The position numbers and the translations under genes were made by a program. A stretch of DNA of 64,000 nucleotides from Benincasa hispida (Eukaryota; Streptophyta; Magnoliopsida; Cucurbitales; Cucurbitaceae). This document shows, one piece after another, positions 22,796 to 35,643 of the stretch. The notes under the pieces are model-generated. The model was not told where the DNA came from. It was given only the letters and a program-made list of their open reading frames with translations, and did not search any database. Position 1 is the first letter of the stretch. Every line of letters starts with the position of its first letter. The stretch spans positions 1,194,780 to 1,258,779 of the forward strand of contig NC_052356.1 in the NCBI RefSeq assembly GCF_009727055.1, read 5' to 3'.

Positions 22796-25078
22796 TTAAG
22801 CTTTCAATTCGGTCTAATTTTGGCATGGTGGGTGATTTTTCATAAGATATATGAAACTGATGCACAGCTATGGTTTTCTCTGCTTTGGCATTTTAATTCT
22901 ATTTAATTTCTCAATTAAATTTGTAATTGGTTCTTGTTTGATGAGCATTTATGTGTTATAGTCTATAATTTATTTGGAGTCATTAGAGTTGAAATTAAGA
23001 TGTAATTGAAGAAACAAGCGAAGGTGGTCGAGTTGCTGTTTCAGATTTTTCAGCTTCTGCTTAAATTTGTTGCTGAGGTCTAGTTGCTAAATGATCGTTT
23101 GACTCCAGACATTACACGTTGAGAAGAAAAGCTAGATGATCGTTTAGTAATATGCGTTGGTCATTGTGATGTTGAACGCTAAACGATCGTTTACCTGTGG
23201 GAGTTAAGCGATGCGTTCATTTGCTATATGATCGCATTACAGGATCATTTTTTTGTCGTGGGAACTAGACGATACGTTGATTTTGCTAAACGATGGCGCT
23301 ATACAATTGTTTAGGAACGATGCGTGCTAAATGATGCAATGAAGTGCTACGCGATAGCACTAAGCGTTCGTTTGGTCGCGGAGCTAAGCGATCGTGTAAA
23401 TAAATGCTATAAGACGCGATGATGTGCTATATGATGGAGCTATGCGATCGTTTAGCTGTGACGGATACTAAACGATGACTTGAATGCGTTGAGCGATAGT
23501 GTTATGCGATCACTTAGTATTATGCGATGAAGCTAAGCGATTGTACTGCAATTGAACTAAATGATCGTCTAGTTCTATGCGATAGAGCTAAACGATCGTT
23601 CAGCTTTCAGGAAACACTATGCGATCATGTACTTCCTCTCAACCCCAGGCAATGACACGAGATGATTACATCCAGGCATTACATGATCGGCCTTAGCAGC
23701 ATATTGAGGTTGGACCGAGAGCAACCAGTTCGACCGATTGATTCAAGTTCAATCCGATTCAACCTTAAATGGTTGTGGTTGGTCCGGTTCAGACTCGTGT
23801 AGCCCAGTTGAAGTTGTTTTGGGTTCGGTTTGGAGCAGTTCTAGCAGTTCAAAGACAGTTATGAAGCGTTTTGTAATAGTTAGCTGTCTATTTGCTTGTT
23901 TATGCCAAAATGAAAACCATAACAGTTAGTATTTAATTGTTTATGCATGAGATGTATGTGATAATTAAATAAATTCATGTATATGCATACAGTATGCCAT
24001 GTACATTTAAAATCCCACCGTAAGAAGCATGTTACATGCATTGACAGTATGTTATAATTGTTATAATATATAGTATGCATGTTAGGGTTATGTTTAATAT
24101 AATAGTTATATTAGATACCTTTGTTGAATGTTGTGGATGTTAAACATGTCTAAATTTTGTAAGTTGTTATAAAATTGGTTAGACGTTTAAAATCCATAAC
24201 AAAGAACAGTTGCATACCCACTTAGGTTAACAATTAATTTTAATCGTTAAAATAGATTGTTGCCTTATACGGTTACAAACTCATATCAGTTCATAAACCT
24301 GTCTAAGGCTGGGGGGTACTTAAGTTGACGGTTTACGGAACACCTCCTACCTAGGGATTATGACCAAACAATTGAGAGTTGTTAACTAATTTTATGAGTT
24401 TACGTGAGCGATGTGAGGTAATAAAATGGTTTATCACCTAGACATTATAGGTTAAATCCAATTATAAGAGTTATATTTGGATAAACCACTTAGACTTAGG
24501 TTGTATGAAATTAGTCGTCATGCCTAAGTAAATTACCCAAACATTTAGAACACTTCAGTGGGAGATTAACCATATATTTGATATATAGTTATTAGCTCTC
24601 ACATTTTCAAGAGTTCATACCGTGATATCCATGCTCGGCTTCTTGTCGATTTTACTTCGACTGCTCCATACGGAAAGTATTTGCATGGGTCAATAACAAG
24701 GTGAATGAGGGAAGTGGTTCATAGTAAGTGGGTGAAGAAAATGTGTCCTACAGTCTCCTCCATTAGTTTGAACCGTGAGATTCCTATGTTGCACCTACTG
24801 TCGTTTTTATGCGGCACTAGCTAGTCGTTAACCACGGAGATCCCTACAGAGGGTTGTAACATAGGATTCGAAATAACCCATGCTTCAGTAAAATGAATAG
24901 GGTCTTATAGTACCGTCTTGGATATTGTCTTCTCTCTCAGAGGCATATTCATACCGTCCTATAAGTTCTGAAAATGGCGGGTCACACTTAGAAGAATTAC
25001 TAAGTGTTAGTAAAGAGCTTGACTGAAAACGATAAACAAAAGAACTATTGGGATATGAGTTATTCTAGATAATAGTAT
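22796..25078 (+). mobile_element. Copia-1 leader region without gag
   Basis: About 2.3 kb lies between the primer site and the first recognisable protease residues. In complete Copia elements gag occupies this place. I see no Gag-like frame. The first part carries a dense degenerate repeat of GATCG/GCGAT words (23081-23640). The rest is AT-rich and non-coding. Confidence 0.7.
23081..23640 (+). repeat. Degenerate palindromic repeat array
   Basis: More than twenty variants of GCTAAACGATCGTTTAG (for example at about 23176, 23455 and 23590) follow each other at irregular 20-40-base spacing. Many units are near-palindromes centred on CGATCG. It is not a CRISPR array because units vary and there are no uniform spacers. 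Confidence 0.7.
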
Positions 25079-28000
25079 TTGGTCAAGAACTGTCTAGTGG
25101 AAAATTATCACCTTACTTGGATATTAGATTCAGGCGCCGCTAATCATGTTTGTACTTTTCTACAGGAAACTAGTTCTTGGAGAAGACTTTCTAAATATGA
25201 GATGACTTTCAAGGTGGGCACAGGTGAAGTCATTTCAGCTGAAGCAGTGGGAGATATGAAGTTATTTTTTGGAGATTCTTTTATCTTACTCAAGAATGTG
25301 TTCTTTGTACCTAAGATGAAAAGGAATCTGATCCCCATTTCTTGTCTTTTAGAGAATATGTACAGTGTATCTTTTGAATATAATGAAGTGTTTGTTTATT
25401 CAAGAGGTGTTCATATTTGTTCTGCTAGACTTGCAAATAACTTATACATATTACAACCAATGGAAGCAAAAGCTATTTTAAATATAGAGATGTTTAAAAC
25501 GGCTGAAACTCATAATAAAAAGCGGAAAATTTCTCCTAACGCCTATCTTTGGCACCTTAGGCTTGGTCACATTAATCTCAACAGGATTGAGAGATTGGTA
25601 AAAAGCGGTCATCTAAATCAGTTAGAAGACAGTTCCCTACCTCCATGTGAATCATGTCTTGAGGGAAAAATGACAAAAAGATCTTTTTCTGACAAAGGTC
25701 TTCGTGCTAAAGAACCTCTTGATCTTATACATTTAGACCTTTGTGGTCTGATGAATGTTAAAGCTCGAGGAGGATATCAGTATTTCGTTAGTTTTATTAG
25801 CGATTACTCTCGATATGGCTGTATTTACTTAATCAGTCACAAGTTTGAAACTCTTGAAAAGTTCAAAGAATTAAAACACTTCGATCTGATCGAGGTGGTG
25901 AGTATATGGATTTGCAATTCCAGAACTATCTAGTAGATCATGGAATTCAATCCCAACTCACAGCACCTAGAACACCACAACAAAACGGTGTTGTAGAAAG
26001 GAGAAATCGAGCCTTGTTGGACATGGTTCGGTCTATGATGAGTTATGCTGAATTACCTCAATCCTTTTGGGGATATGCAGTACAGACTGCAGTTTATATT
26101 CTGAACGTTGTTCCATCCAAAAGTATTTCAGAAACACCATATCAATTGTGGAAAGGACGCAAAGCAAGTTTACGTCATTTCCGCATTTGGGGTTGTCCAG
26201 CACACGTGTTGGTACAGAACCCTAAAAAATTGGAAACACGTTCGAAATTATTCTTATTTGTAAGATATCCCATGGAAATAAAAGGAGGATACTTTTGATG
26301 ATCCCCAAGAAGATAAAGTGTTTGTATCAACAAATGCAACTTTCTTGGAAGAGGATCATATTAAAAATCATCTACCTCGCAGTAAACTAATATTGCAAGA
26401 ACTGTTTAAAGATACTACAGAAAAATCGACAAGAGTTGTTGATCAAGCTGGTCCATCAACAACGGTTGTTGTCCCATCACCTCCATCCCAAGAGTTGGGG
26501 ATGCCTCGTCGTAGTGGGAGGATTATTCAACAACCTGAACGCTATATGGGTTTAACAGAAACTCAAAACATCATATAAGATGATGGTTTAGAGGATCCAT
26601 TAACCTTTAAGAAGGCAATGGACGATGTTGACAGGGAACAATGGATAAAAGCCATAGGCGATGAAATGGAGTCTATGTACTTCAATTCAGTTTGGGAACT
26701 TGTAGATCAACCACAAGGTGTTACACCTATAGGTTGTAAGTGGATCTACAAGAGAAAATGAGACCAAACTGGCAAGGTACAGACCTATAAAGCCAAGCTC
26801 GTGGCAAAGGGTTTTACCCAAAGAGAAGGAGTTAATTATGAAGAAACTTTTTCTCCTGTTGCCATGATTAAATCAATAAGAATACTTCTTGCCATTGCCA
26901 CATATTATGACTATAAAATTTGGCAAATGGATGTCAAGACAGCTTTTTTGAATGGCTATCTTGATGAAAGTATTTTTATGTCTCAACCAGAGGGGTTCGT
27001 CGAAACAGGACAGGAACAGAAAGTCTGTAAGCTTAATCGATCCATTTATGGATTGAAACAAGCGTCAAGATCCTGGAATATAAGATTTGACATTGCGATC
27101 AAATCTTATAGCTTTGAACAGAACGTTGACGAACCTTGTATATACAAGAAGATAGTCAACAAAACTGTGGCATTCTTAGTTCTGTATGTTGAAGATATCT
27201 TGCTCATTGGGAATGAGACAAGCTTTCTTGTTGACGTAAAGAGATGGTTAGTGATAACGGGCAGAAATGCACGTTATCATAGTGCTAAGTTCTAAAATAA
27301 TGTTGGCTTGCGTTGATAAAATGTGTTAGATTACGTCCAAAAAGCATTAAGTTTATTATATTGCGGTCGCATGCGTTCATCGCATAGGAACAATTGATTT
27401 TTGTATTTTTATGCAGAATATGCATTGATGCAAGGCGGAAATTGCGATCATAGGAAATCATTGGTCGAGTGCAGCATTATCGCAAAGCTTTGCGATGATT
27501 GTGTTCGCAAACATTTACTCATGAAGGATTGCCGCAACTTGGTGGGTGCATCTGGGTGAAAGGCATAATTAATCGCGATGGGACAGAAAGTTGGTGACGG
27601 TCGAATCCGAATTAAGTTGATAGCCGCTAACGATACTAAGTACATTTAGCTTTTCAGTGACAAATATTCGACGCATCAGTCAGGAAATTAAAGTCATCCC
27701 ATCTGAGCAATCATAAGAGAGAAGCCGCCTTCACCCTGAAGCTCTATAAATACCAAAGGCATCCTTCAGAAAAGGGGTTCACCAGTTCGAAAATTCATAA
27801 TTTCAGATCAGTTAGCTCAGCACGTCTTTGTCCATAGTTTTTCCTTTTTATTTTTAAGGCGGAGCAAGAGAAGAGTAAAGACGCCGGAGATCGCTCAAGG
27901 CAACTCGAGAGAGAGCCTTAAGGCGTAGAAGCAGAGAGCGGGCTGACTCTCGCGAGAGCGAGATTATCTTTTGAACACGAGTAGAAAAACAGTGTAAAAG

Positions 28001-29758
28001 CCTGGGCAGCAAGAGATTGTTAGCAGACTCTTTATTCCATCTTTGCATTGTTATTTTGTATTTAATCTTTATATTTATACAATGGAAGTTCTTATTCTAC
28101 ATATGTTCACTCTCTTAGCACGTATGCGTAGCTAAACTAGTCGAATGGGTTGAGAAGAACTAAGCTAACATGACCTAGGAAGTTCATTGCTTACGATTAT
28201 CTTGTGTTATGCTGTGCCAAATACCCCTTTAGAGCTACTCGAGAGAGCAAGATTAGAACTGCATAAACAAGAGATAGGGACTTAGAGATAAGCTCTGTTT
28301 GTTAACTTGCATCGCATGCATCCTAGAGATGGGAATGATATTATATGGTTGCCTTATTTGTGTGTGTGTCATTTTGTTATCGCATAAATAAGAATAGAGG
28401 TTTATGTGTAGGTCCTATAGACTTATTGCATATATCGCATGCGTTATAGCCTTAGAAGCCATGGCATTCGCACCAAGAGGTGGTTTACTATTGTATGCAT
28501 GTTGAATGATCGCATAACATGAACGCATCCTAAGAAGTGTTAGTCGAAACTTTTCTCAACCCGTTCACTGCATACTCATCACATCTTCCGTTTATTCAAC
28601 TCTTTTCATACTCCACCGCATTTGTTTATTTTTCATTACCGCAATCAACAACAAACTAACAATTAATTGAGTTACCGATTACCGTAAAATTTTCTAAAAA
28701 TTACCATTGCAACCTGTTTTCACAAGTTCTTGAGTTCGACCTTGGACTTTCCAGGAACTCAGTGGGGTTTACACTTGGATTCCACTGAGAAAACTTGAGT
28801 GCTCAATGCATTTTTCACCATCGCATTTCATCCACATTTCCACATCATAAAATAGAGCATCAGTTAGCATCACAGTTCCAAATGAAATATTTGGGTGATG
28901 CTCACTATGTTCTAGGAATACAGATCTTTCGAGACCGAAAGAATAGACTGTCTCAGGCATCTTATATTGACAAGATGTTGTCAAGGTATAATATGCAAAA
29001 TTCCAAGAAAAGTTTATTACCTTTCAGACATGGAATTCATTTGTCGAAGGAACAATGTCCTAAGACACCTCAAGAAGTTGAGGAGATGAATAGAATTCCA
29101 TATGCTTAGTTGGGAGTTTGATGTACGCTATGTTGTGTACACGTCCTGATATATGTTTTGCAGTTGAAATCGTCAGCAGGTTCCAATCTAATCCTGGACA
29201 GGTCATTGGATTGCTGTAAAAAATATCCTCAAGTATCTTAGGAGAATGATGGACTATATGCTTGTGTATGGACTTAAGGATTTGATCCTTATAGGATACG
29301 CTGATTTAATTTTCAAACTGACGTAGGTTCCAGGAAATCTACTTCAGGATCAATTTTCACTCTTAACAGGGGAGTTAGTTTGAAGAAGCATTAAGTAAAG
29401 TTATATCGCTGACTCCACCATGGAAGCGGAATACGTGGCTGCATGTGAAACTGCTGAGGAAGCAGTATGGCTATGCAAATTCTTAGCTTATTTGGAAGTC
29501 GTTCCAAATATGCACCTGCCTATCACACTGTATTGTGACAACAGTGGTGCAGTTGCTAACTCAAAGGAACCCAGGAGTCACAAGCGTGGAAAACACATTG
29601 AACGAAAGTACCATCTCATCTGGGATATTGTACACAGAGGAGATGTGCTCGTCACAAAGATAGCCTCTGAAGACAACCTTGTTGATCCATTCACCAAGGC
29701 CCTCTCCGCTAAAGTATTCAAGGGCCACCTAGTTGGACTAGGACTCCGAGTAGTGTAA
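25079..29758 (+). pseudogene. Copia-1 pol (protease, integrase, RT, RNase H), inactive
   Basis: Copia domain order is clear. Protease has LDSGAANHVC (from about 25129). GAG-pre-integrase has WHLRLGHIN and the CESCLEGKM zinc part. Integrase carries HLDLCG and then, after a frameshifting deletion near 25885, SDRGGEYM and QNGVVERRN. The RT has GCKWIYK, KLVAKGFTQREGVNYEETFSP and QMDVKTAFLNG; the YVDD motif is changed to YVED. The frame is broken by indels near 26297, a stop at 26578, a stop after IYKRK (about 26760) and a solo LTR at 27252-28862. It resumes at 28868 (SQFQMKYLGDAHYVLGIQIF). RNase H (29420-29758) has MEAEYVA, CDNSG and DPFTKAL. Gag is absent. Confidence 0.92.
27252..28862 (+). mobile_element. 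Element C: Athila-type solo LTR inside Copia-1 RT
   Basis: A 1,611-bp unit beginning TGATAACGGGC and ending GAGCATCA, flanked by GTTAG at 27247-27251 and 28863-28867. Excision rejoins the RT frame at KRWLASQFQ. The start forms a hairpin with loop AGAAAT (27253-27278). TATAAATA is at 27745-27752. A U5 motif with GAGTTCGACCTTGGA lies at about 28731-28746. There is no internal region, so it is a solo LTR. Confidence 0.9.
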
Positions 29759-29875
29759 TCTAGGAAAAGTGGGAGAATGTCTATGGTATTGTAGATGCCC
29801 TAGTTTATTGTATTTTTCTCATTATTTATCTCAACATTATATTGTATATATTTGTTCTCACTAGAGTTTTAGTCC

Positions 29876-29886
29876 AAGTGGGAGAT
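29876..29886 (+). other. Copia-1 polypurine tract
   Basis: AAGTGGGAGAT directly precedes the 3' LTR start TGTTGGGAATG. Confidence 0.75.
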
Positions 29887-31664
29887 TGTTGGGAATGTCC
29901 TAGAACTCACAGTTCGTGTTAAACATTCTATTTTATCAATAACAATGACTTGTTGATTTTGCATCTTATTATGAAAATCCAATAAACGCATCCTTGGCTA
30001 TAGTCTGAATACTATAACTTTATGTAGTGACATAAACAGAATCAAGTTGACAGTATATAGTCTAAATGGTCTAATAAGTATATGGATGAAATTGGGTATC
30101 TCATCCTGGTAACACTATTGGATGTGGCCCACTCTATAGTTGTTACAAGAAGTTGTAAGGTGCTACAAACGATGTGATCCACAAATCATTCATGTTGAGA
30201 CATGAGAGTGGGGGCATCCTATGCAATGAGTTTGCATATAGACTGGACCATGAAAATAATCATTTTTCTTTATAAAGACCGTTTACTGTTAAAACTGACT
30301 ATTTCATTTATTATATAACCTAGGTTAACTCGATCTTAATCCTGAGCTAGCTATGAACTCCTGTTTGTTCGAGATTATCCTTTGATCTGTAAATGGTGAG
30401 AGCAGTCCAACAATACTGCTCAATAAGCTTACCATTTTGGGGATAAGACCGGATGAATAGCTGGGGACATAGCCTTGTAAGATGAAATTCACTTCTACCC
30501 TATTTGGGGTTAGTAGATAGGTTGGTCTTTTAAGTACTGACTCCAGGTCTTGAACAATCGGGGCCCCGCCTTCTCATGATAGAGAAAGGATTTGATTCAT
30601 AGAGATTATGAATCATAATTGTTCATTAGAGGATCAGTAGGAACTTAAGTAACAAGATGTAGTCACAGGGGTCAAACGGTATTTTTGACCTAGCTGTGAT
30701 TACGAACAACCTGTTAAGGATCGACTTACTGATTATGGTTATTAAGTGGACATAATATATCTACAATGAGGGGAGTTCAACTATGGACTTTAGTGGAGTG
30801 TCACATTAGTTAACGAATTGGGGTTAGATTGAACTAATGAGTTTAGCCGATTAATCTCGAATCGTTGGAGCCCATGATCTGTAGGTCCGCGAGGTCCCCC
30901 TACTAGCTCGTAAATGGATAAGTTTTAGGATAGTTTGAGAAATTAATTTGAAACGTTCAAATTAAACGGAACAAGAGAATAAATATTTAAATATGATTTA
31001 AATATATAAAGATGATTATTGTGCAAAAATTAATTTAATATTTGATATTAAATTAATTAAAAATTTCAAATTAATTTATGAAAATCAAAATTTGAATTAA
31101 AATGGTTAAAGTCATTTTATGTTTTAAAAAGAAAATGAGAATTTGTTTGCATGATTGCACAAAATGGAAAATGGGTTTTCTCCATTACCATCATCTTTAT
31201 GCTCACACAAAATGCATTATCTTCGCTACTTTGATTCTCCAAGCATAAGATGTAAGCCATGCAGTCTATCTCTTTGCATGTTCATCTATTATATATAAAG
31301 AAGAGTGGAGTTGTTGGAGAAGAAGAGAATGCAGAATTTTGAGAGAACATTTTCAGAAGAAGAGACTGTCTTCTTCAGTTGGGCTGTTGTGAATTTTTCT
31401 TGTTTCTTCACATCTTCAAGTTGTTCTTGAGTCCCACAACTCTGCCTAAAGCTCCAAGAGCATGGTAGGGAAGACTTTGAGGTGGTTCATGTTAATATCA
31501 AGTGAAGACAACAACTGAACAAACGTTTTCTTGGAGAGTTCATCAAAGGTATGTTCTGAAAACCCACTTTTTGAGAAGAGCATGCTTTAGTTTTTGCTAA
31601 AATTAGTGAATTAGAATGCTTATAGATCCTTGATACTTCCGCTGCATGTTGTTTAACTCTTTCA
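29887..31664 (+). mobile_element. Copia-1: 3' LTR
   Basis: An uninterrupted 1,778-bp LTR from TGTTGGGAATGTCC to CTCTTTCA, followed by the TSD ATAAT (31665-31669) that matches 5700-5704. TATATAAA lies at 31292-31299. The two LTRs differ by scattered substitutions and small indels, so the insertion is not very recent. Confidence 0.92.
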
Positions 31665-31669
31665 ATAAT

Positions 31670-32410
31670 TGCTATAATGTATTTGATATATTATGAGAGA
31701 AAATAAATATTTGAATATGATTTAAATATTAATTATATGAATTGGATTCATATAATTAAATTTAATATAAATGTGATTTATATTAAATACCATTGACGAG
31801 AGAATTAAAAACTATAGGTTATATTATATATGATACGATATTCAACTATAGGTTATATATATATATATTAAAATTAATTAATTTATTATCTATTAATTTT
31901 AATTTTTTGAAATTTAGGGAGAGAAATAACTTCCCCTAATCTCTCTCAACTCACTACGTGTGTGAGTGTGGTGGTTATGAGATTTCTTTCTTCACCATTT
32001 TTGGGAAGAAAGATAGAGCTCTATGAAAAAGAAAAAAAAGGTTCTCTCTGTTTTTTTTCCTCTCCCAGACTTCTTTCCCCTCTAAAATCTCAATCTCCCT
32101 CTCTCCCAAAATCCCAAGAACCCACACAACTTCTTGGATTCTCATTCTAGAGAATACAGAGAAAATTTTCGTGGTGATGACTATTTGGAGATTGATCATA
32201 TTTTGTTTGTGACAATCTGGAAAAGGGAATTCTCGTGAGGAAATTTGTTCTTAAAAGGTAAGAGTTTCTCAGACCCTATTATTCCTCTTTCTTTAATTTT
32301 ATTTTGCATGCTGTATATTTGTGTCTTTTGCATAATCATGTTTATGTAATTTGTGTTATGTGAAGACAAAAAAATTGAGACGATCCACGTTTCCGCTTAG
32401 GGCCTTCACA
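31670..32410 (+). mobile_element. Copia-2: 3' LTR, right part
   Basis: AT-rich sequence resumes after the Copia-1 target duplication. It runs through a leader-like region with pyrimidine tracts to TTTCCGCTTAGGGCCTTCA, which resembles the U5 ends of the other Copia LTRs. The exact end, about 32408-32410, is an estimate because the 5' LTR is not in the window. Beyond it the sequence is - strand Gypsy RNase H. The short ORFs here look fortuitous. Confidence 0.6.
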
Positions 32411-34060
32411 GGTTCTTTCAGGGTGTTCACGCATCCTTCAAATAAACATTCCTTTAACCTGATACAGTTGTTCATCAGTGAAACCCTCAGAAATTTGCCC
32501 CACTTATTGGTCACTCTCAATCCGAGACAAATGGCCAGCTACTACATTCTCATAACCATTCCTACCCTTCATAGTGAAATTGAATTCGTGCAATAATATC
32601 TTATTAATATAGGTTTAACATCTTTTTTAGCAAATAAAATCTTCAATGAAGCATGGTCAGTGTGCACTATAACCTTAGAACCAAGCAAATAGGATTTAAA
32701 CTTATTGAAAGCAAAAACGACAACAAGCAACTCTTTCTCAGTAGTATTGTAGTTTAACTGTGCATTATTAAGAGTTTTGCTTAGAGATGTTCAATTTTTT
32801 TGAGGAGACGGGGCCCGCCCTGATCGGGACAAAGATTCCCCGATTAGGCAGGAATGAGGGAGGGAGTGGGAGAAAAATTCACCATGAGCTAAAATTCCCC
32901 GTCCCCACCCTAGTTAGTCTCAATTTATTTATTTAGTATAACTATTTAATGTTATGTTATTATTATTGTATAAACATTACATTTAAATTTCAAGTTTGAC
33001 TATTTATTGGTTAAAATAATAAATATGTTTAAATTGAATATTAAATTTAGATTATATATGTGAATAATTTGATTTATATTTATTTTTTTCTACTAAAAGA
33101 GTTGACTAATTTTTTAGGCCAAAATTATAATTATAATAAACAAGAGTTAATTATTTAATTAAAATTTGCCCATATTAGTGATTTAAATTAATTGATTTTT
33201 TTAAAAAAACAAAGGAAAAAATTTCCCACGAGAAACCCAATCCCCGCAAATTCCTTGCAAAAAATCCTCGCCCCGATCCCTGTGGGAATTTTGACGGAAT
33301 GAAGAATGAAATTGGGAGCTAGGATGGGGATGGGAAATAACATCCCCAACCCCATCCTGCCTCGTACACATCTCTAATTTTGCTTACGTAATAAATTGCC
33401 CTAAACAAATTTTCTCTACTTGGCCCAAGACTCCACCTACAACATGATCATTTACCTCACACATTATTTCAAACGGTTGTCTCCAATCAGATACAACAAT
33501 AAGAGGGGAGGAAAGTCAACTTTTCTTTTCTCAAATTAAATGCTAGCTAGTAAACATGCATTGTCAAAATAAAATTATCATTCTCAAGCAGATTATACAA
33601 AGGATTTAGTTATTTTAAAAAATTCCTCTATAAAACGACGATAAACCCCACAAGTCTAAAAAATTTATGGATGCCCTTCACATCCATTGGAGAGGCCAAT
33701 TGTTCGATCATATAAATCTTAGCTCTATTCACCTCCAAACTTTTTCTAGAAACTTTTTTGCGTTAGTGGAATTCCTTCCTTTACCATGAAGCGACTATTT
33801 TTCCTATTTCAAGACAAGGTTGGTATCTTGGCACCTTTGTTAGATAAGCAATTGTCAAAAGAAGAATCGAAAACAAAAGAAAAAAAATCATCCATAAAAA
33901 CCTCAATAACATCCTCAATCAAGACGTGGAAGGTGACCATCCAAAAACGTTGAAAGGTGGCATGAACATTGCATGACCCCCGATAGGCATCCTTCTGAAG
34001 ACATACGTCCCATACAGATAAGTGAACGCAGTCTTCTTCTGGTCATCTAAAGCAATGTCA
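32409..34060 (-). pseudogene. Gypsy RT and RNase H fragment (Athila/Tat-like), split by a MITE
   Basis: Read on the - strand from 34060 down, short blocks match Ty3/Gypsy pol: DDQKKTAFTYLYGTYVFRRM, EVFMDDF (the MDD active-site region), CQDTNLVL, the RT thumb stretch VKGIHKFFRLVGF, then RNase H with LNYNTTEKELLVVVFAFNKF and SYLLGSKVIVHTDHASLKIL. Many stops and frameshifts break it. The MITE at 32782-33376 lies between the thumb and RNase H. No LTRs or other domains are attached, so this is an old truncated piece. It may derive from the same kind of element as the RT-less copy at 51039-59378. Confidence 0.8.
32782..33376. mobile_element. hAT-type MITE
   Basis: 595 bp with terminal inverted repeats TAGAGATGT and ACATCTCTA, flanked by an 8-bp duplication with one mismatch (GTTTTGCT at 32774-32781, ATTTTGCT at 33377-33384). 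The ends are rich in runs such as GGGGCCCGCCC and GATGGGGATGGG, and the middle is AT-rich and non-coding. TIR and TSD length fit the hAT superfamily. Confidence 0.85.
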
Positions 34061-35339
34061 ATGTACCATATATTTTTTTTTTTTTACAATTGTTGGGTGG
34101 GTGTTCTCACTTCTAGTGTCAATGTTATCGTACATATTTGATGTCAGTAGAGTTATACTCATTTTGGTGTGTGTATTGTATCTAGTTAAGGTGCAATTAG
34201 TTTACTAGTATATTCAGTTCTTAAATACCATTTCTCCTAACAAAAATGTCTTAGAAAAAATTTGGATTTCAATAATGATCTCTCTTTAGAAATTGAGAAT
34301 TCTACCCACAATCACACAGAAACACATTTTCACAAACTTTTTCACTCTAAAAGTTTCTCTCTTGAGAAATTAGAAGTAAAGAGAGAGAAATAATGCAATG
34401 AATTAGAAGTAGATTCAGATCTACGTCCATGCCTTCAAAGCAAAATTAATGTGAAAAAAATAAGGGTTACGGGAAAATTAAAATAAAAATGCCAACAAAG
34501 TTGATGTTTGTGCATTTAAAATGACACATTAAGTCTATATATGGAGGAAAATATTACATTCCGGATATCAATCATTGTTGTGTCGTGAAAGATTTACTGC
34601 TTTGAAAGTAAAATTGGTGTGACTTTAATGATAAATCGGCTTCTGGCGATTGCTCCCCAAAGTTAACACAACATTCTTCTCAGATGTGTGCTCGTTGAAG
34701 AAAGATTAGAATCGAGTGGAAACTTTGCTCATAATTAAATACTTGTTAATAGAGGAAAAGAGAGGATGGAAATGGAGGACTTGGAGGAGAGAGGGGAAAG
34801 AAGATAGAGGAAAAGAGGAAAAAATAAAAAAAATAATAATTTAAAGCTTTCTTACCACATCATCATTTAGTCAATTTTATGATTAAATTTAATAGTTTTA
34901 TTAACAAAGAGACTATTTAAACCTATCCTTAAAAATTTAAGAGGTATTTGGCTCATCAATATAAGTTAGATTAAGTTGATAAAAATTATCAAACTCAATG
35001 TTTAGCCAATTAATTTTAAATGTCGGTAGATTTGAGTTTGATTATTTTTATCCATTTACCCTAACATTTTTAATCTCAAATATATAGTAATATCTTCAAT
35101 TTGAAATAATTTTTTTTTATAAATAAAATAAAATATTAAATATCTGTATGAAATTTCGTTAAAAAACCTAATAAATTGGCTCTTGGACTAGACAAATAAG
35201 TTGTAGTCAACAGGTCAAATAATTTAGGCTGCATGAATACATGACTACGATCAAAAAATCTGAATGACTGCCAACTATTATTAATAAAATAATGGTTGAG
35301 AATCCCACGTTAAAAAAAATCAAGGAGACTCATACTTTT
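34061..35339. other. Intergenic region upstream of CPA
   Basis: AT-rich DNA with homopolymer runs and no recognisable coding sequence. A purine-rich patch (GAGGAAAAGAGAGG type) lies at 34750-34830. Any upstream promoter elements of the CPA gene would be here, but I cannot name specific sites. Confidence 0.5.
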
Positions 35340-35348
35340 TATAAAATA
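35340..35348 (+). promoter_or_regulatory. Likely TATA box of CPA
   Basis: TATAAAATA lies about 300 bases before the chosen start codon at 35644, which implies a 5' UTR of roughly 270 bases. A start codon at 35350 in the same frame is too close to this box to be in the transcript. Confidence 0.5.
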
Positions 35349-35643
35349 GATGGGTTCTCTAATTATCAATTGTCAATTGATTTTGAGATGGAACATCAAT
35401 TGTATCTGTTTTTTCCGTACACCGTCGCCAACCCCACAAACTAGCCACCATTATCGGTCGCAGCACATCTCCATACTCAATTTTCTTTCTCCTCCTTCTC
35501 GACTGCAACCTCACTCTGCCACGCCAACCTGCAAAACTCGATCTCAAGGTCTGTCGATTTTTTCTTCTTTAATTTGGAATTTATTTGGACAGTTGAGACA
35601 CTCATACTGTTTGATCATCAACCTACACAGCGAAGAAACCAAC

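Noticed and set aside
23081..23640. A CRISPR array or other prokaryote-like repeat system
   Set aside because: Units vary, spacing is irregular, there are no unique uniform spacers, and it sits inside a plant Copia element.
35350..35643. An N-terminal extension of CPA from the in-frame ATG at 35350
   Set aside because: The ATG lies about two bases after the likely TATA box and would not be in the mRNA. The 98 extra residues have no family similarity, and the ATG at 35644 gives the expected N-terminus.
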